Positions 17,230 to 25,096 of a stretch of 64,000 nt of DNA are shown here, piece after piece. The number at the start of each line of letters is the position of its first letter. Position 1 is the stretch's first letter. The translations under genes were made by a program, and so were the position numbers. The notes below the pieces were generated by a model. The model had not been told where the DNA came from. It saw only the letters and a program-made list of their open reading frames with translations, and did not search any database. Source of the stretch: Euzebya sp051004735 (GTDB lineage: Bacteria > Actinomycetota > Nitriliruptoria > Euzebyales > Euzebyaceae); NCBI GenBank assembly GCA_051004735.1, contig JBPCKA010000069.1, positions 1 through 64,000 of the forward strand, in the 5' to 3' direction.

Positions 17230-17913
17230 TTAGTCGGCGCTGAGCAGAACCGGCTCAACGCAGGTGAGTGGCGCGAAGGCCTGCCCCGATGTCGGGTCGA
17301 CCACCACCCCTGCGGACTCGGTCACGACCGTGGCACGCCAGCTTGGGTTGCGTGTCCACTGGGTTCCGTCCCAGGCCGCGGGTGCTCCCGTGGCATACAG
17401 CACGGCCCGTGCCGGCTCACCTCCGGCGCCACAGTCACTGAGACCTTGGGCGGCAGCCGCAGCCAGATCGACCGGTTCCAGGGCGGCAACAGGGAAAGGC
17501 TCCATCTCCGCGACGGCCTGACCGGGAAGTTCCAGCAGTTGCAGGCCTTGCAGAACCGGCCGGTCCACGCGCAGTTGGTCGGGACGCGAACGCAATGTCA
17601 GGATGCGGTCCGCGTCCGCAGCGACGTAGGTCAGGCGCACTCGTTCCCAGGACAGATCCGGCTGCAGCCACACCGCCAAATCTGCCAGGACAGGCTGGTC
17701 CTGCCAGGCTAGCGCCTCAGGGTCGGCAAAGGCCCGCAGTGCGGTCAGCGTCGAGGGCCAATCCTCCTCGGGGCTGCCCAATGCAGGCTGGACATCCCCC
17801 GACACCGGTTGGTCACCGGCGGTGGTGTCACCGGGCTGGTCGACCAACTGGCAGCCGGCGAGAACCAGCAGGGCCAGGCCGCACAACGACCAGGATCGCC
17901 GACGTCGTGTCAT
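17230..17913 (-). CDS. Putative lipoprotein coupled to a sensor kinase
   Basis: A 227-aa protein with an Arg-rich N-terminus, a hydrophobic stretch and lipobox LVLAGC, giving lipidated Cys21. The remaining sequence is acidic and Trp/Gln-rich (LAVWLQPDLSWERVRLTYVA) with no family I recognise. A Cys pair (SDCGAGGEP and LTCVEPV) could form a disulfide outside the cell. Its start codon overlaps the stop of the upstream histidine kinase gene by 4 bases (ATGA), so it is translated with the two-component system and may modulate that kinase. This role is inferred only from coupling. It faces ccr tail-to-tail with 3 bases between stops. Confidence 0.65.
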   Translation of the reverse strand: MTRRRRSWSLCGLALLVLAGCQLVDQPGDTTAGDQPVSGDVQPALGSPEEDWPSTLTALRAFADPEALAWQDQPVLADLAVWLQPDLSWERVRLTYVAADADRILTLRSRPDQLRVDRPVLQGLQLLELPGQAVAEMEPFPVAALEPVDLAAAAAQGLSDCGAGGEPARAVLYATGAPAAWDGTQWTRNPSWRATVVTESAGVVVDPTSGQAFAPLTCVEPVLLSAD

Positions 17914-19232
17914 GACTCCGCAAGTGTCGGGGGTGGGACCAATTGTGATTGGTCATGATGTTCGGCGGGTAGCAGCAGGCACACGGTTGCATTGCGTTCC
18001 ACCGTGATTCGACCCCCTTCAGCCTGGATCAGCGACTTGGCCAGCCGCAGACCTCTGCCGGGGGTGGAGTCCTCGGCAAAGCCCACGCCCTCGTCGGACA
18101 CACACAGTCGAACCCAACCACGGTTCAAAGCCGTGGTCGTCGGCACGCTTGCCACCGTGACGGTGATCGAACCTTCGCCGTGTTCCAGGGAGTTGTCGAG
18201 CAGCACCTGCAGGCACTGCCCGATGGCTGCCGTTCTTGCCCTCACCAACGGCACCGGATCGCAGTTGACCACCACCTCCCTGCCCTCCGACTGCGCCAGG
18301 GACACCCAGGACGCCAACCGCGCCTCAACCAGTGATCCCAACTGAATGTGCTCATCCCCCATCGGCACATCGGCCAGCATCAGCAGCTCTTCGATCGTGG
18401 TCTCCAGCCGATCAGCCTCGGTGAAGGCAGCCTGCAGTAGCGCGTCATCGGCGCCCGACATCTCCAGAGCCTCCAAGTCCAGCCGGAGGGCGGTCAGCGG
18501 AGTGCGCAGTTGATGGCTGGCGTCGGCACCGAAGGACCGGTTTCGTTCGACCAACGCTCCCAGCCGGTCCGCGGTGATGTCCAGCGCCGTCGCGACCTGA
18601 TCGGATTCGGGAATGCCGCTTCGCGGTGCCCGGGCGGTGAAGTCGCCCTCGCCCAACTGCGCCGCCGCCGCGGCCAACGCCTCCAGCGGACCGGCCAGTC
18701 TACGAGCAAGTAGCAGAGCACCCAGGCCGGCCAGTCCCAGCGCGGTGATCGCCAGGCCGGCAATCGACAACCAGGCGGCGTTCAGTTCATTTCGCAACGT
18801 CTCATCGGACGTGATCGCCCGGAGGATCTGGCTGACTCCGCTCACTCGAAGCGGTAGGGAGACCGCCAGGACACCCTCGCCACGGGCCCGTCCCACCTCG
18901 CCGTCCAACGCCCGGTTGATGTCGTGGTCAAGTCCCTGGGGCACATGCGGCTTTCCGCGCGTGTCGATGGTAATCCCCAGTGGTCCGCGCTGCTCAAGCA
19001 GGATGAAACGGATCTCACTCTCCACCGCAAGACTGGATAGCTGATCACTCAGGATCTGAGGCGACATTCGATCGGTGTTGATCAGTACCTGGACCTGCTC
19101 GGCCTGCCGTTGCAACGTGTCCAGTGCCTGGTTGGTCAGCACCCCGCGGATGGCGACTGCCAGGGGCAACCCCAACAGGAGTACACCGACGGCGACAGAA
19201 CCCACGGTCGCCAGCAGCAGACGCCGTCGCAC
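17910..19232 (-). CDS. Sensor histidine kinase (two-TM, HAMP)
   Basis: A 440-aa kinase with an N-terminal membrane segment, an extracytoplasmic loop (about 35-165) and a second segment (LSIAGLAITALGLAGLGALL). A HAMP linker (AGPLEALAAAAAQLGEGDF) and the HisKA box ADASHQLRTPLTALRLDLEA follow, with His240 as the phosphorylation site. The HATPase part has DNSLEHGEGSITVTVASV and GRGLRLAKSLIQAEGG. It acts with the response regulator encoded 2 bases upstream. Order regulator, kinase, lipoprotein, divergent from an HtrA protease, recalls the mycobacterial MprAB-PepD envelope-stress arrangement. Confidence 0.9.
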   Translation of the reverse strand: MRRRLLLATVGSVAVGVLLLGLPLAVAIRGVLTNQALDTLQRQAEQVQVLINTDRMSPQILSDQLSSLAVESEIRFILLEQRGPLGITIDTRGKPHVPQGLDHDINRALDGEVGRARGEGVLAVSLPLRVSGVSQILRAITSDETLRNELNAAWLSIAGLAITALGLAGLGALLLARRLAGPLEALAAAAAQLGEGDFTARAPRSGIPESDQVATALDITADRLGALVERNRSFGADASHQLRTPLTALRLDLEALEMSGADDALLQAAFTEADRLETTIEELLMLADVPMGDEHIQLGSLVEARLASWVSLAQSEGREVVVNCDPVPLVRARTAAIGQCLQVLLDNSLEHGEGSITVTVASVPTTTALNRGWVRLCVSDEGVGFAEDSTPGRGLRLAKSLIQAEGGRITVERNATVCLLLPAEHHDQSQLVPPPTLAES

Positions 19233-19234
19233 GT

Positions 19235-19957
19235 CTACGCCTCGGTCTCAAACCGCAGTCCAACCCCACGCACGGTGGAGATGTAGCGCGGATCCGCGGC
19301 ATCATCACCCAGTTTGCGGCGGAGCCACGAGACATGCATGTCCACCGTCTTTGTCGACCCGAACCAGGTCGTGTCCCACACCTCACGCATGATGTCCTCG
19401 CGGGTCACCACATGACCGGCCTCCCTGACCAGCATTGCCAGCAGGTCGAACTCCTTGGGGGTCAGTTCCAGTTCCTCCTGGTCGCGCCAGGCGCGGCGGG
19501 CCGCAAGATCCACCTTGACGTCCTGGGACTCGACCTCGGCCAGTTCGGTATCGGACTGACCGGCCTGCGCCCGACGGATCAACGCCCGCAGACGAGCCAG
19601 CAGTTCGGCCAGACGAAAGGGCTTGGTCACGTAGTCATCGGCACCGGCGTCCAATCCGACCACGATGTCGGCCTCGCTGGTCCTGGCGGTCAGCATGAGC
19701 ACGGGAACGCCCGGGTGCGCCTCGTGCAGACGACGGCAGATCTCCACGCCATCGATGTCGGGAAGACCCAGATCCAGCACGACTGCCGCCAGGTCGTCGT
19801 GCGCCAGCGCCATGGCTTCCCGGCCGGTTGCCACTCGTTTGACTGAGTACCCGCCTCCCCCCAGAGCGGCGGCCAAGGGCATGGCGATACCGTCGTCGTC
19901 TTCCACCAGTAGCACTTTCGGCTGGTCGATCTCGACGATTTTGGGTCTACTGGCCAC
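19235..19957 (-). CDS. OmpR-family response regulator
   Basis: A 240-aa regulator. The receiver domain has the acidic cluster VLLVEDDDGIA, the phospho-acceptor Asp in VVLDLGLPDIDGVEICRRL, the Thr of MLTARTSEADIVVGLDAGAD and the Lys of DYVTKPFRLAELLARLRAL. The C-terminal winged helix contains LELTPKEFDLLAMLVREAGH and DMHVSWLRRKLGDD, typical of OmpR/PhoB DNA-binding domains. It is expected to bind direct repeats, probably including its own promoter and the divergent protease promoter between 19958 and 20159. That gap holds a short palindrome, TTTGCGCAAA (20048-20057). Confidence 0.93.
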   Translation of the reverse strand: MASRPKIVEIDQPKVLLVEDDDGIAMPLAAALGGGGYSVKRVATGREAMALAHDDLAAVVLDLGLPDIDGVEICRRLHEAHPGVPVLMLTARTSEADIVVGLDAGADDYVTKPFRLAELLARLRALIRRAQAGQSDTELAEVESQDVKVDLAARRAWRDQEELELTPKEFDLLAMLVREAGHVVTREDIMREVWDTTWFGSTKTVDMHVSWLRRKLGDDAADPRYISTVRGVGLRFETEA

Positions 19958-20159
19958 GATTGGTCACCGGTCCTGTCCTACTCAGAGACGATCACACCTG
20001 CACACAGGATGCATGCGCAACCCGCCGCTAGGGCGTCCATCAACCCTTTTGCGCAAACTTTGCCGCGTGCACGACCGTGCTTGTGCAGGGTCGACCTACG
20101 GTCATGCTCGACAGTCACCAGACCGACGAACCCGCCAACGCAACCGGAAAGGACCCCGC

Positions 20160-21662
20160 GTGAGCTCGACATGGCTTGATGATGACGAGTGGACCGGTGG
20201 ACCAAAGCGCCCCGCTGATCGCACTTCTCCCCACTCCCCCAACGGGATGCCCACACCACCACAGGTGGGCGCTGGGTATTCCGAACAGACGGGTGGGGGC
20301 CACTGGACGGACCATCCCGTCGGCGGGACCGACTGGCGGGCCCCGGACGGGGGTGCCTGGCACGTTCCATCGTCTGAGCCTCCAGTTCCTGAGGCGTGGG
20401 ACCCTCAGCCATCGCCATGGGGGCGGCAGTCCATCCCCGAACCCGCCCCATACAACCCGGTTGTCGATGGGACACCCGTTGCTCAGGACGGTCCGCCCCA
20501 GGTCCCCACGTCAACTTCCGTTCCCGCCGATCAGGCACCGCGTCCGCGAACTGGTCGCACCATCCTGCTGGCGGCCTTGATCTCCGCGTTGGTGGCGGCG
20601 GGTGTCAGCGTGCCGTTGACCCTGCAGTTGGCTGACCGTCAGGTCGCCGCACAGGATCCGGTCACGACACAGCTCAACCTGCCTGCCGCGGATGACACCG
20701 CACCTGGCACAACCCCTGTGGAGCCTGCCGCACCCCCCTCAAGTATCACCTCTGACACCGTCGCCGATGTCGCTGAAGCCGTCCTGCCGTCGGTGGCCGT
20801 TGTCGAGACCTCCCAGGGCGGACAGCCCGTCAGTTCGGGCTCCGCAGTGGTGTTTCGTTCCGACGGCTATCTGGTGACCAACAACCACGTGGTCCAGGAC
20901 GCCGACGCTCTGCAGGTCAGGTTGTTCGACGGCCGGAGCCTGCCCGCCGAGGTGGTCGGTACCGCGTCGACGTTCGACCTGGCCGTTCTGCGGGTTGACG
21001 TTGACGACCTGATCGTGCCGGGGTACGCCGAGTCCGACCCGCGTGTGGGCGAGACCGCCATTGCAATCGGGGCACCGTTCGGATTCAACTCGACAGTGAC
21101 TTCTGGCATCGTGTCCGCAACCGGCCGCACCCTGGCCGACCCTGCCAGCAACACCCAACTGGTCGACCTGGTGCAAACCGACGCCGCTATCAACCCCGGC
21201 AACTCCGGGGGAGCTCTGGTGAATGCAGCCGGTCAGGTGATCGGCCTCAACACCGCGATTGTCGGTGGTCGGACCAATGACGGAGTCGGCTTCGCGGTCC
21301 CGACCTCCTCGGTGGTCCGCATCGCCGACCAGCTGATCGACCAAGGGTTCTTTGAGTACGCGCAGCTTGGTGTCTCGGGTGATGATCTGCAGCCGGTACA
21401 GGCCGAGCAGTTGGGGCTTGAGACCACCAACGGTGCCTACCTGGGCGAGGTCCTCCGCGGCAGCGGTGCGGAGGAGGCAGGGCTGCAGATCGGTGAGGTG
21501 GTGACCGCCATCGATGGCGAGCCGATCAATTCGATGAGCGACCTATCGGCCACCATCCGCCAGCACAACCCAGACGATACAATCACCTTGGACGTCGTCG
21601 GTACCGACGGACAGACACGGACAGTCGACGTTACCCTGGGAGGGGTCCGCACCAACGACTGA
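20160..21662 (+). CDS. Membrane-anchored HtrA/DegP-type serine protease with PDZ domain
   Basis: A 500-aa protein. Residues 1-125 are a Pro/Gly/Trp-rich cytosolic tail, followed by one membrane helix (TILLAALISALVAAGVSVPL) and then the trypsin-like domain outside the cell. The catalytic triad is visible: His243 in TNNHVVQ, Asp273 in FDLAVLRV and Ser349 in NPGNSGGAL. A PDZ domain (about 405-490) carries GAYLGEVLRGSGAEEAGLQI and VVTAIDGEPINSMSDL. The GTG at 20160 is chosen because AAAGGA precedes it and the frame becomes protease-like there. It probably degrades misfolded envelope proteins. It is divergent from the regulator/kinase/lipoprotein operon, which likely controls it. A terminator follows at 21690. 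Confidence 0.92.
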   Translation: MSSTWLDDDEWTGGPKRPADRTSPHSPNGMPTPPQVGAGYSEQTGGGHWTDHPVGGTDWRAPDGGAWHVPSSEPPVPEAWDPQPSPWGRQSIPEPAPYNPVVDGTPVAQDGPPQVPTSTSVPADQAPRPRTGRTILLAALISALVAAGVSVPLTLQLADRQVAAQDPVTTQLNLPAADDTAPGTTPVEPAAPPSSITSDTVADVAEAVLPSVAVVETSQGGQPVSSGSAVVFRSDGYLVTNNHVVQDADALQVRLFDGRSLPAEVVGTASTFDLAVLRVDVDDLIVPGYAESDPRVGETAIAIGAPFGFNSTVTSGIVSATGRTLADPASNTQLVDLVQTDAAINPGNSGGALVNAAGQVIGLNTAIVGGRTNDGVGFAVPTSSVVRIADQLIDQGFFEYAQLGVSGDDLQPVQAEQLGLETTNGAYLGEVLRGSGAEEAGLQIGEVVTAIDGEPINSMSDLSATIRQHNPDDTITLDVVGTDGQTRTVDVTLGGVRTND

Positions 21663-21672
21663 CACCCTTCGA

Positions 21673-22149
21673 TCACCCCAACCGACAGGTCGGCGTCCCT
21701 CCCCCGGACGCCGATTTTGTCGTTGTCGGGGCCTCCAGGATCTCCGTGTCAAACGCGTCAAGGGTGGGTGGTGCCCCAGCTCGAACCAGGGCTCCTCGCA
21801 GGAGACGCCGGAGCGCCGGGTCACCGTCACGCCCCTCCTGGGAGGCCGCCTCGTCCCACGCGACGATCAGGTGGTTCAGATCTCGTGAGGACAACTCGGG
21901 CAACAACTCCAACACCTGCAGATCGAAGGTGGGCGCATCCGCCCCCGTCTCGCCGTTCATCGCTCGCACCACGTTGGCGACCAGGCATCCCCCCGAGTCG
22001 GCCTCCCAGGAACCTGCCACCAGAGGCAGATCCTCGCGGTCAGCGATCTGCACCAAGGCCCGCTTCGCCTGGCTTGGCAGGTCAACAATGGCAGCGGCGA
22101 GCCGGGCCTCGGGCCCTACTGTCGCATGGAGCCGAACGGTCTTACGCAT
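21673..22149 (-). CDS. Hypothetical protein (158 aa)
   Basis: A 158-aa soluble protein beginning MRKTVRLHATVGPEARLAAA, with LPSQAKRALVQIADREDLPL and the acidic FDLQVLELLPELSSRDLNHL. The C-terminal tail (about 135-158) is Thr/Gly-rich and probably disordered. I do not recognise a family, and no signal peptide or membrane helix is visible. Its last codons overlap the terminator of the convergent protease gene. It is transcribed divergently from the GroES-like gene, with about 100 bases between the starts. Confidence 0.6.
   Translation of the reverse strand: MRKTVRLHATVGPEARLAAAIVDLPSQAKRALVQIADREDLPLVAGSWEADSGGCLVANVVRAMNGETGADAPTFDLQVLELLPELSSRDLNHLIVAWDEAASQEGRDGDPALRRLLRGALVRAGAPPTLDAFDTEILEAPTTTKSASGGGTPTCRLG
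21690..21718 (+). terminator. Intrinsic terminator of the HtrA gene
   Basis: TCGGCGTCC (21690-21698) pairs with GGACGCCGA (21706-21714) around a 7-base loop and is followed by TTTTG on the plus strand. It begins 28 bases after the protease stop codon. It overlaps the 3' end of the convergent hypothetical gene. Confidence 0.75.
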
Positions 22150-22250
22150 CGGATCACCTCATGGTCGCACTCGCCGTTTGCCGCCACGCTACCGTCACCG
22201 ATCGGGCAACGCCCCTGACCGCCTCTCCGCGGGATATCCTGCGGGCCCCC

Positions 22251-22646
22251 ATGGATCACGACGCCTCAACAGCCACCAGCAGTCAGGCGCAGACGGGCGC
22301 GGGCAAAGGTTCGTCCCCCCTCAGCCAAACCTCGGGATTGGCGGTGCGCGTCACTGCTGACCGCATCTTGTGCGGCGTCGGTGGTGACGGGGAGAAGCGT
22401 TCCCGCGGCGGCATCCTGATTCCGGCGACCGCGACGTCCAAGGACCGACTGGGTGTGTGGGCCGACGTGATGGAGGTCGGTCCGTTGGTACGGTCCTGCA
22501 CCATCGGGGACAAGGTCTTGTTCCTCCCGGAGGCGGCCATCGAGGTGGACGTACATGGCCAGGAGTACCTCATCGTCCGGGAGCGCGATGTCCACGCCAT
22601 CGCATCGGCCGAACGCAAACCAGGAAGCACCGGGTTGTACCTGTAA
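22251..22646 (+). CDS. GroES-like (Cpn10) co-chaperonin homologue
   Basis: A 131-aa protein with a 30-residue Ser/Thr/Gln-rich N-terminal extension and then a Cpn10 fold. The pieces are LAVRVTADRILCGVGGDGEK, RSRGGILIPATATSKDRLGV, VMEVGPLVRSCTIGDKVLFL and EYLIVRERDVHAIA, matching in order the DRIL, GGI-IP, V-VG-GD-VLF and EYLI-E-D blocks of GroES. No groEL follows, so this is an orphan paralogue. The mobile loop lies at RSRGGILIP and is kept, so it could still cap a GroEL made elsewhere. The start ATG at 22251 is the only nearby one in frame. It is followed 33 bases later by the malic enzyme gene on the same strand. Confidence 0.8.
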   Translation: MDHDASTATSSQAQTGAGKGSSPLSQTSGLAVRVTADRILCGVGGDGEKRSRGGILIPATATSKDRLGVWADVMEVGPLVRSCTIGDKVLFLPEAAIEVDVHGQEYLIVRERDVHAIASAERKPGSTGLYL

Positions 22647-22679
22647 CCCGTCTCGAGTATCGAACAGAAGGCTCAAACC

Positions 22680-24080
22680 ATGGTGGCACCAAGCGCGTCA
22701 TATGCAATCATTCTGCGGGTGAGGTTGGTCGGTGACCCCACAGCGTTGGGGCGGGCGACGACGGCGGTGGGTGAGGCGGGAGGCCACGTCACGGCGGTTG
22801 ACATCGTCGATTCGGGGCCCGAGGGGATGACGGTCGACCTCACCGCGGACGCCGGCGATGCCGACCATGCTGAAACCATCCGTGATGCCGTCAACGGTGT
22901 CGACGGGGCAGAGGTCCACAAGATCAGCGACCGCACCTTCCTGATGCACCTGGGGGGCAAACTCGAGATCAAGTCCCGGGTGCGGTTGAAGACCCGGGAT
23001 GATCTGAGCAGGGCCTACACGCCGGGCGTCGCGCGGGTCTGCCTGGCGATAGCTGAGAACCCTGAGGACGCCTGGCGGCTGACCATCAAACGCAACACCG
23101 TGGCCGTGGTGACCGACGGCTCGGCGGTATTGGGACTGGGCAACATCGGGCCCGAGGCGGCGATGCCAGTCATGGAGGGCAAAGCGGTGCTGTTCAAGGA
23201 GTTCGCCAATGTCGATGCCTGGCCGATCGCGCTGGCCACCCAGGACCCTGATGAGATCGTGCAGATCGTGACCGCCCTTGCGCCCGGCTTCGGTGGGATC
23301 AACCTGGAGGACATCGCGGCCCCTGGCTGTTTCGAGATCGAACGGCGATTGCGGGAAACCCTGGACATCCCGGTGTTCCACGACGACCAACATGGCACCG
23401 CGATCGTCACGTTGGCCGCTCTCACCAACGCGCTACGGGTGGTCAAAAAGGACATGTCGGCGGTCAGGATCACGATAGCCGGCGCGGGCGCGGCAGGAAT
23501 CGCCATCGCCAAGATCCTGACCGATGCAGGGGCGCGCAACATCGTGATGTGTGACCGGGCAGGCGCGATCCATCAGGGCAGTCAGGATGCTGCCAAGCAA
23601 TGGGCGATGGACCACACCAACCCTGAACAGCACAGCGGCACCCTGCAACAGGTCCTGGTCGGCAGCGATGTCTTCATCGGTGTCAGCGGCCCAAACATCC
23701 TCACCGGCGACCACATCGCCACCATGGCGCCGGGAGCCATCGTGTTCGCCATGGCCAATCCCGACCCCGAGGTCGATCCCCTGGCCGCCGGGGAGCATGC
23801 CGCTGTGGTGGCGACTGGGCGCAGCGACTATCCCAACCAGATCAACAATGTGCTGGCCTTCCCCGGAGTGTTTCGTGGGGCGCTCAACGCAAAGGCCCGC
23901 GACATCACCGAGGCGATGAAGGTGGCTGCGGCGCGTGCCATCGCCAGCGTCGTCAGCGATGAGGAGTTGCATGCCAACTACATCATCCCCAGTGTGTTCA
24001 ACCCTGACGTTGCCCCTGCGGTCGCCGCGGCGGTGGAGGGCGTGGCCAGCGAATCGCGCTCGGCAGCACCAGGACGCTGA
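22680..24080 (+). CDS. NAD(P)-dependent malic enzyme with N-terminal ACT-like domain
   Basis: A 466-aa enzyme that oxidatively decarboxylates malate to pyruvate. Residues 1-85 form an ACT-like regulatory domain (YAIILRVRLVGDPTALGRAT). The catalytic part has YTPGVARVCLAIAENP with the active-site Tyr, TDGSAVLGLGNIGPEAAMPV with GKAVLFKEFA, the metal-binding INLEDIAAPGCFEIE and DDQHGTAIVTLAAL, then the NAD fold ITIAGAGAAGIAIAKIL and the conserved ANPDPEVDP. It fits bacterial MaeA/MaeB-type enzymes fused to an ACT domain, which may bind an amino-acid effector. AGAAGG precedes the ATG. The rnhB gene begins 5 bases after its stop, implying an operon. Confidence 0.93.
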   Translation: MVAPSASYAIILRVRLVGDPTALGRATTAVGEAGGHVTAVDIVDSGPEGMTVDLTADAGDADHAETIRDAVNGVDGAEVHKISDRTFLMHLGGKLEIKSRVRLKTRDDLSRAYTPGVARVCLAIAENPEDAWRLTIKRNTVAVVTDGSAVLGLGNIGPEAAMPVMEGKAVLFKEFANVDAWPIALATQDPDEIVQIVTALAPGFGGINLEDIAAPGCFEIERRLRETLDIPVFHDDQHGTAIVTLAALTNALRVVKKDMSAVRITIAGAGAAGIAIAKILTDAGARNIVMCDRAGAIHQGSQDAAKQWAMDHTNPEQHSGTLQQVLVGSDVFIGVSGPNILTGDHIATMAPGAIVFAMANPDPEVDPLAAGEHAAVVATGRSDYPNQINNVLAFPGVFRGALNAKARDITEAMKVAAARAIASVVSDEELHANYIIPSVFNPDVAPAVAAAVEGVASESRSAAPGR

Positions 24081-24084
24081 GGTT

Positions 24085-24795
24085 GTGGGACTTCCAGCCA
24101 GCAACCGCAAGAACGTCAGCTACCGGGCCGGTAAGCGCATCCGCCTGCCTGACGTGCCGGGCATCACCCATGAACGGCAGTACTGGGATCAGGGGCTGAT
24201 CGTGGCAGGAGTGGACGAGGTCGGCCGAGGTGCCTGGGCAGGCCCGGTCACGTACTGCGCGGTGATCCTCCCCTCTGACCGCCGCATGTACAAGCTGCGG
24301 GACTCAAAGATGCTGGATCCCCAACGTCGTCAACAACTGGCGACCCGCATACGCACATTCGCGCTGGCAGTCGGCGTGGGAGAGGCCAGCAATGCCGAGA
24401 TCGACCGTGTCGGCATGAGTGCAGCAATGCGTCTGGCCGCGAGGCGGGCGGTGGCTGCACTGGCCGTGACCCCTGATGTCCTGCTCTTGGACGGAAACTG
24501 GGACTTTCTGTCGGGGTGGGGTACCCACAACGAGCGCATCATTCACGGCGACGCCCGGTCCGCCTCGATCGCAGCGGCATCGATCGTGGCCAAGGTGACG
24601 CGTGACGGGCAGATGTCCACGCGAGCGGACGCGTCGCACCCCGCGTACGGATTCGCCTCGAACAAGGGGTACCCGTCACCGATTCATCGGGCGGCGCTAA
24701 CCCGCGAAGGACCCTGTCAGCTGCACCGCCATTCCTGGGCTCCCATCCAAGCCACTTTGGGCCCAGGGCAACAGAGTTGCCCTAGACGTGACTAG
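24085..24795 (+). CDS. rnhB: Ribonuclease HII
   Basis: A 236-aa enzyme cutting RNA of RNA/DNA hybrids and removing misincorporated ribonucleotides. The catalytic Asp-Glu pair lies in AGVDEVGRGAWAGPV, the third Asp in VLLLDGNWDF, and the fourth region reads HGDARSASIAAASIVAKVTR. The C-terminal YGFASNKGYPSPIHRAAL and LHRHSW complete the family pattern. About 35 basic residues precede the domain. The GTG at 24085 is chosen because upstream codons would overlap the malic enzyme and no in-frame ATG fits. It is the last gene of that pair; a terminator stands about 100 bases downstream. Confidence 0.9.
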   Translation: MGLPASNRKNVSYRAGKRIRLPDVPGITHERQYWDQGLIVAGVDEVGRGAWAGPVTYCAVILPSDRRMYKLRDSKMLDPQRRQQLATRIRTFALAVGVGEASNAEIDRVGMSAAMRLAARRAVAALAVTPDVLLLDGNWDFLSGWGTHNERIIHGDARSASIAAASIVAKVTRDGQMSTRADASHPAYGFASNKGYPSPIHRAALTREGPCQLHRHSWAPIQATLGPGQQSCPRRD

Positions 24796-24831
24796 TCAGA
24801 TTGGGTACTGTCCCAATGGTTATATCGGACT

Positions 24832-24937
24832 ATGGCGACTAGACCGTGCGGCCGCCAGAATGGGGTCTACGGGGCCCTAGGGCGCCCCGATCAGCCCGGC
24901 GAAGAGTTGACTGCGCTCTTCGCCGGGCTTCTTTTTG
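24832..24937 (+). ncRNA. Candidate small RNA between rnhB and mshC
   Basis: An extended -10 element (TGgTTATAT, 24817-24825) would place the start of transcription near 24832. The following 106 bases can form three hairpins: TAGACC/GGTCTA (24840-24845 with 24864-24869), the self-complementary GCCCTAGGGC (24874-24883), and a 14-bp terminator stem (24893-24929) followed by a T-tract. ATTGGGTACTGTCCCAAT (24799-24816), a 6-bp inverted repeat, lies just upstream of the promoter and could be an operator. I recognise no RNA family. An ATG also sits at 24832, so a leaderless leader peptide (MATRPCGRQNG...) is an alternative reading. Confidence 0.4.
24893..24937 (+). terminator. Strong intrinsic terminator upstream of mshC
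   Basis: AGCCCGGCGAAGAG (24893-24906) pairs perfectly over 14 bp with CTCTTCGCCGGGCT (24916-24929), loop 9 bases, followed by TCTTTTTG. It ends rnhB read-through and the candidate small RNA. It lies 160 bases before the mshC start, far enough for mshC to have its own promoter. Confidence 0.92.
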
Positions 24938-25096
24938 CCTCCAACTCACCCATACCGGACCCGGTGACCACGGTCCAGTCGCCAGCCCCCTACCCGGATG
25001 GGGCGCTCGGACACGTGCAGGTGTTGCTGCCGACACCAAGCCGCCGCTTCCGTATCCTTGCGATGGCACGCCGTCACCACATGACAGGAAGTCCTC

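Noticed and set aside
24161..24460. Alternative RNase HII start at an internal ATG near 24171
   Set aside because: That ATG is not in the frame of the RNase HII domain; the GTG at 24085 is.
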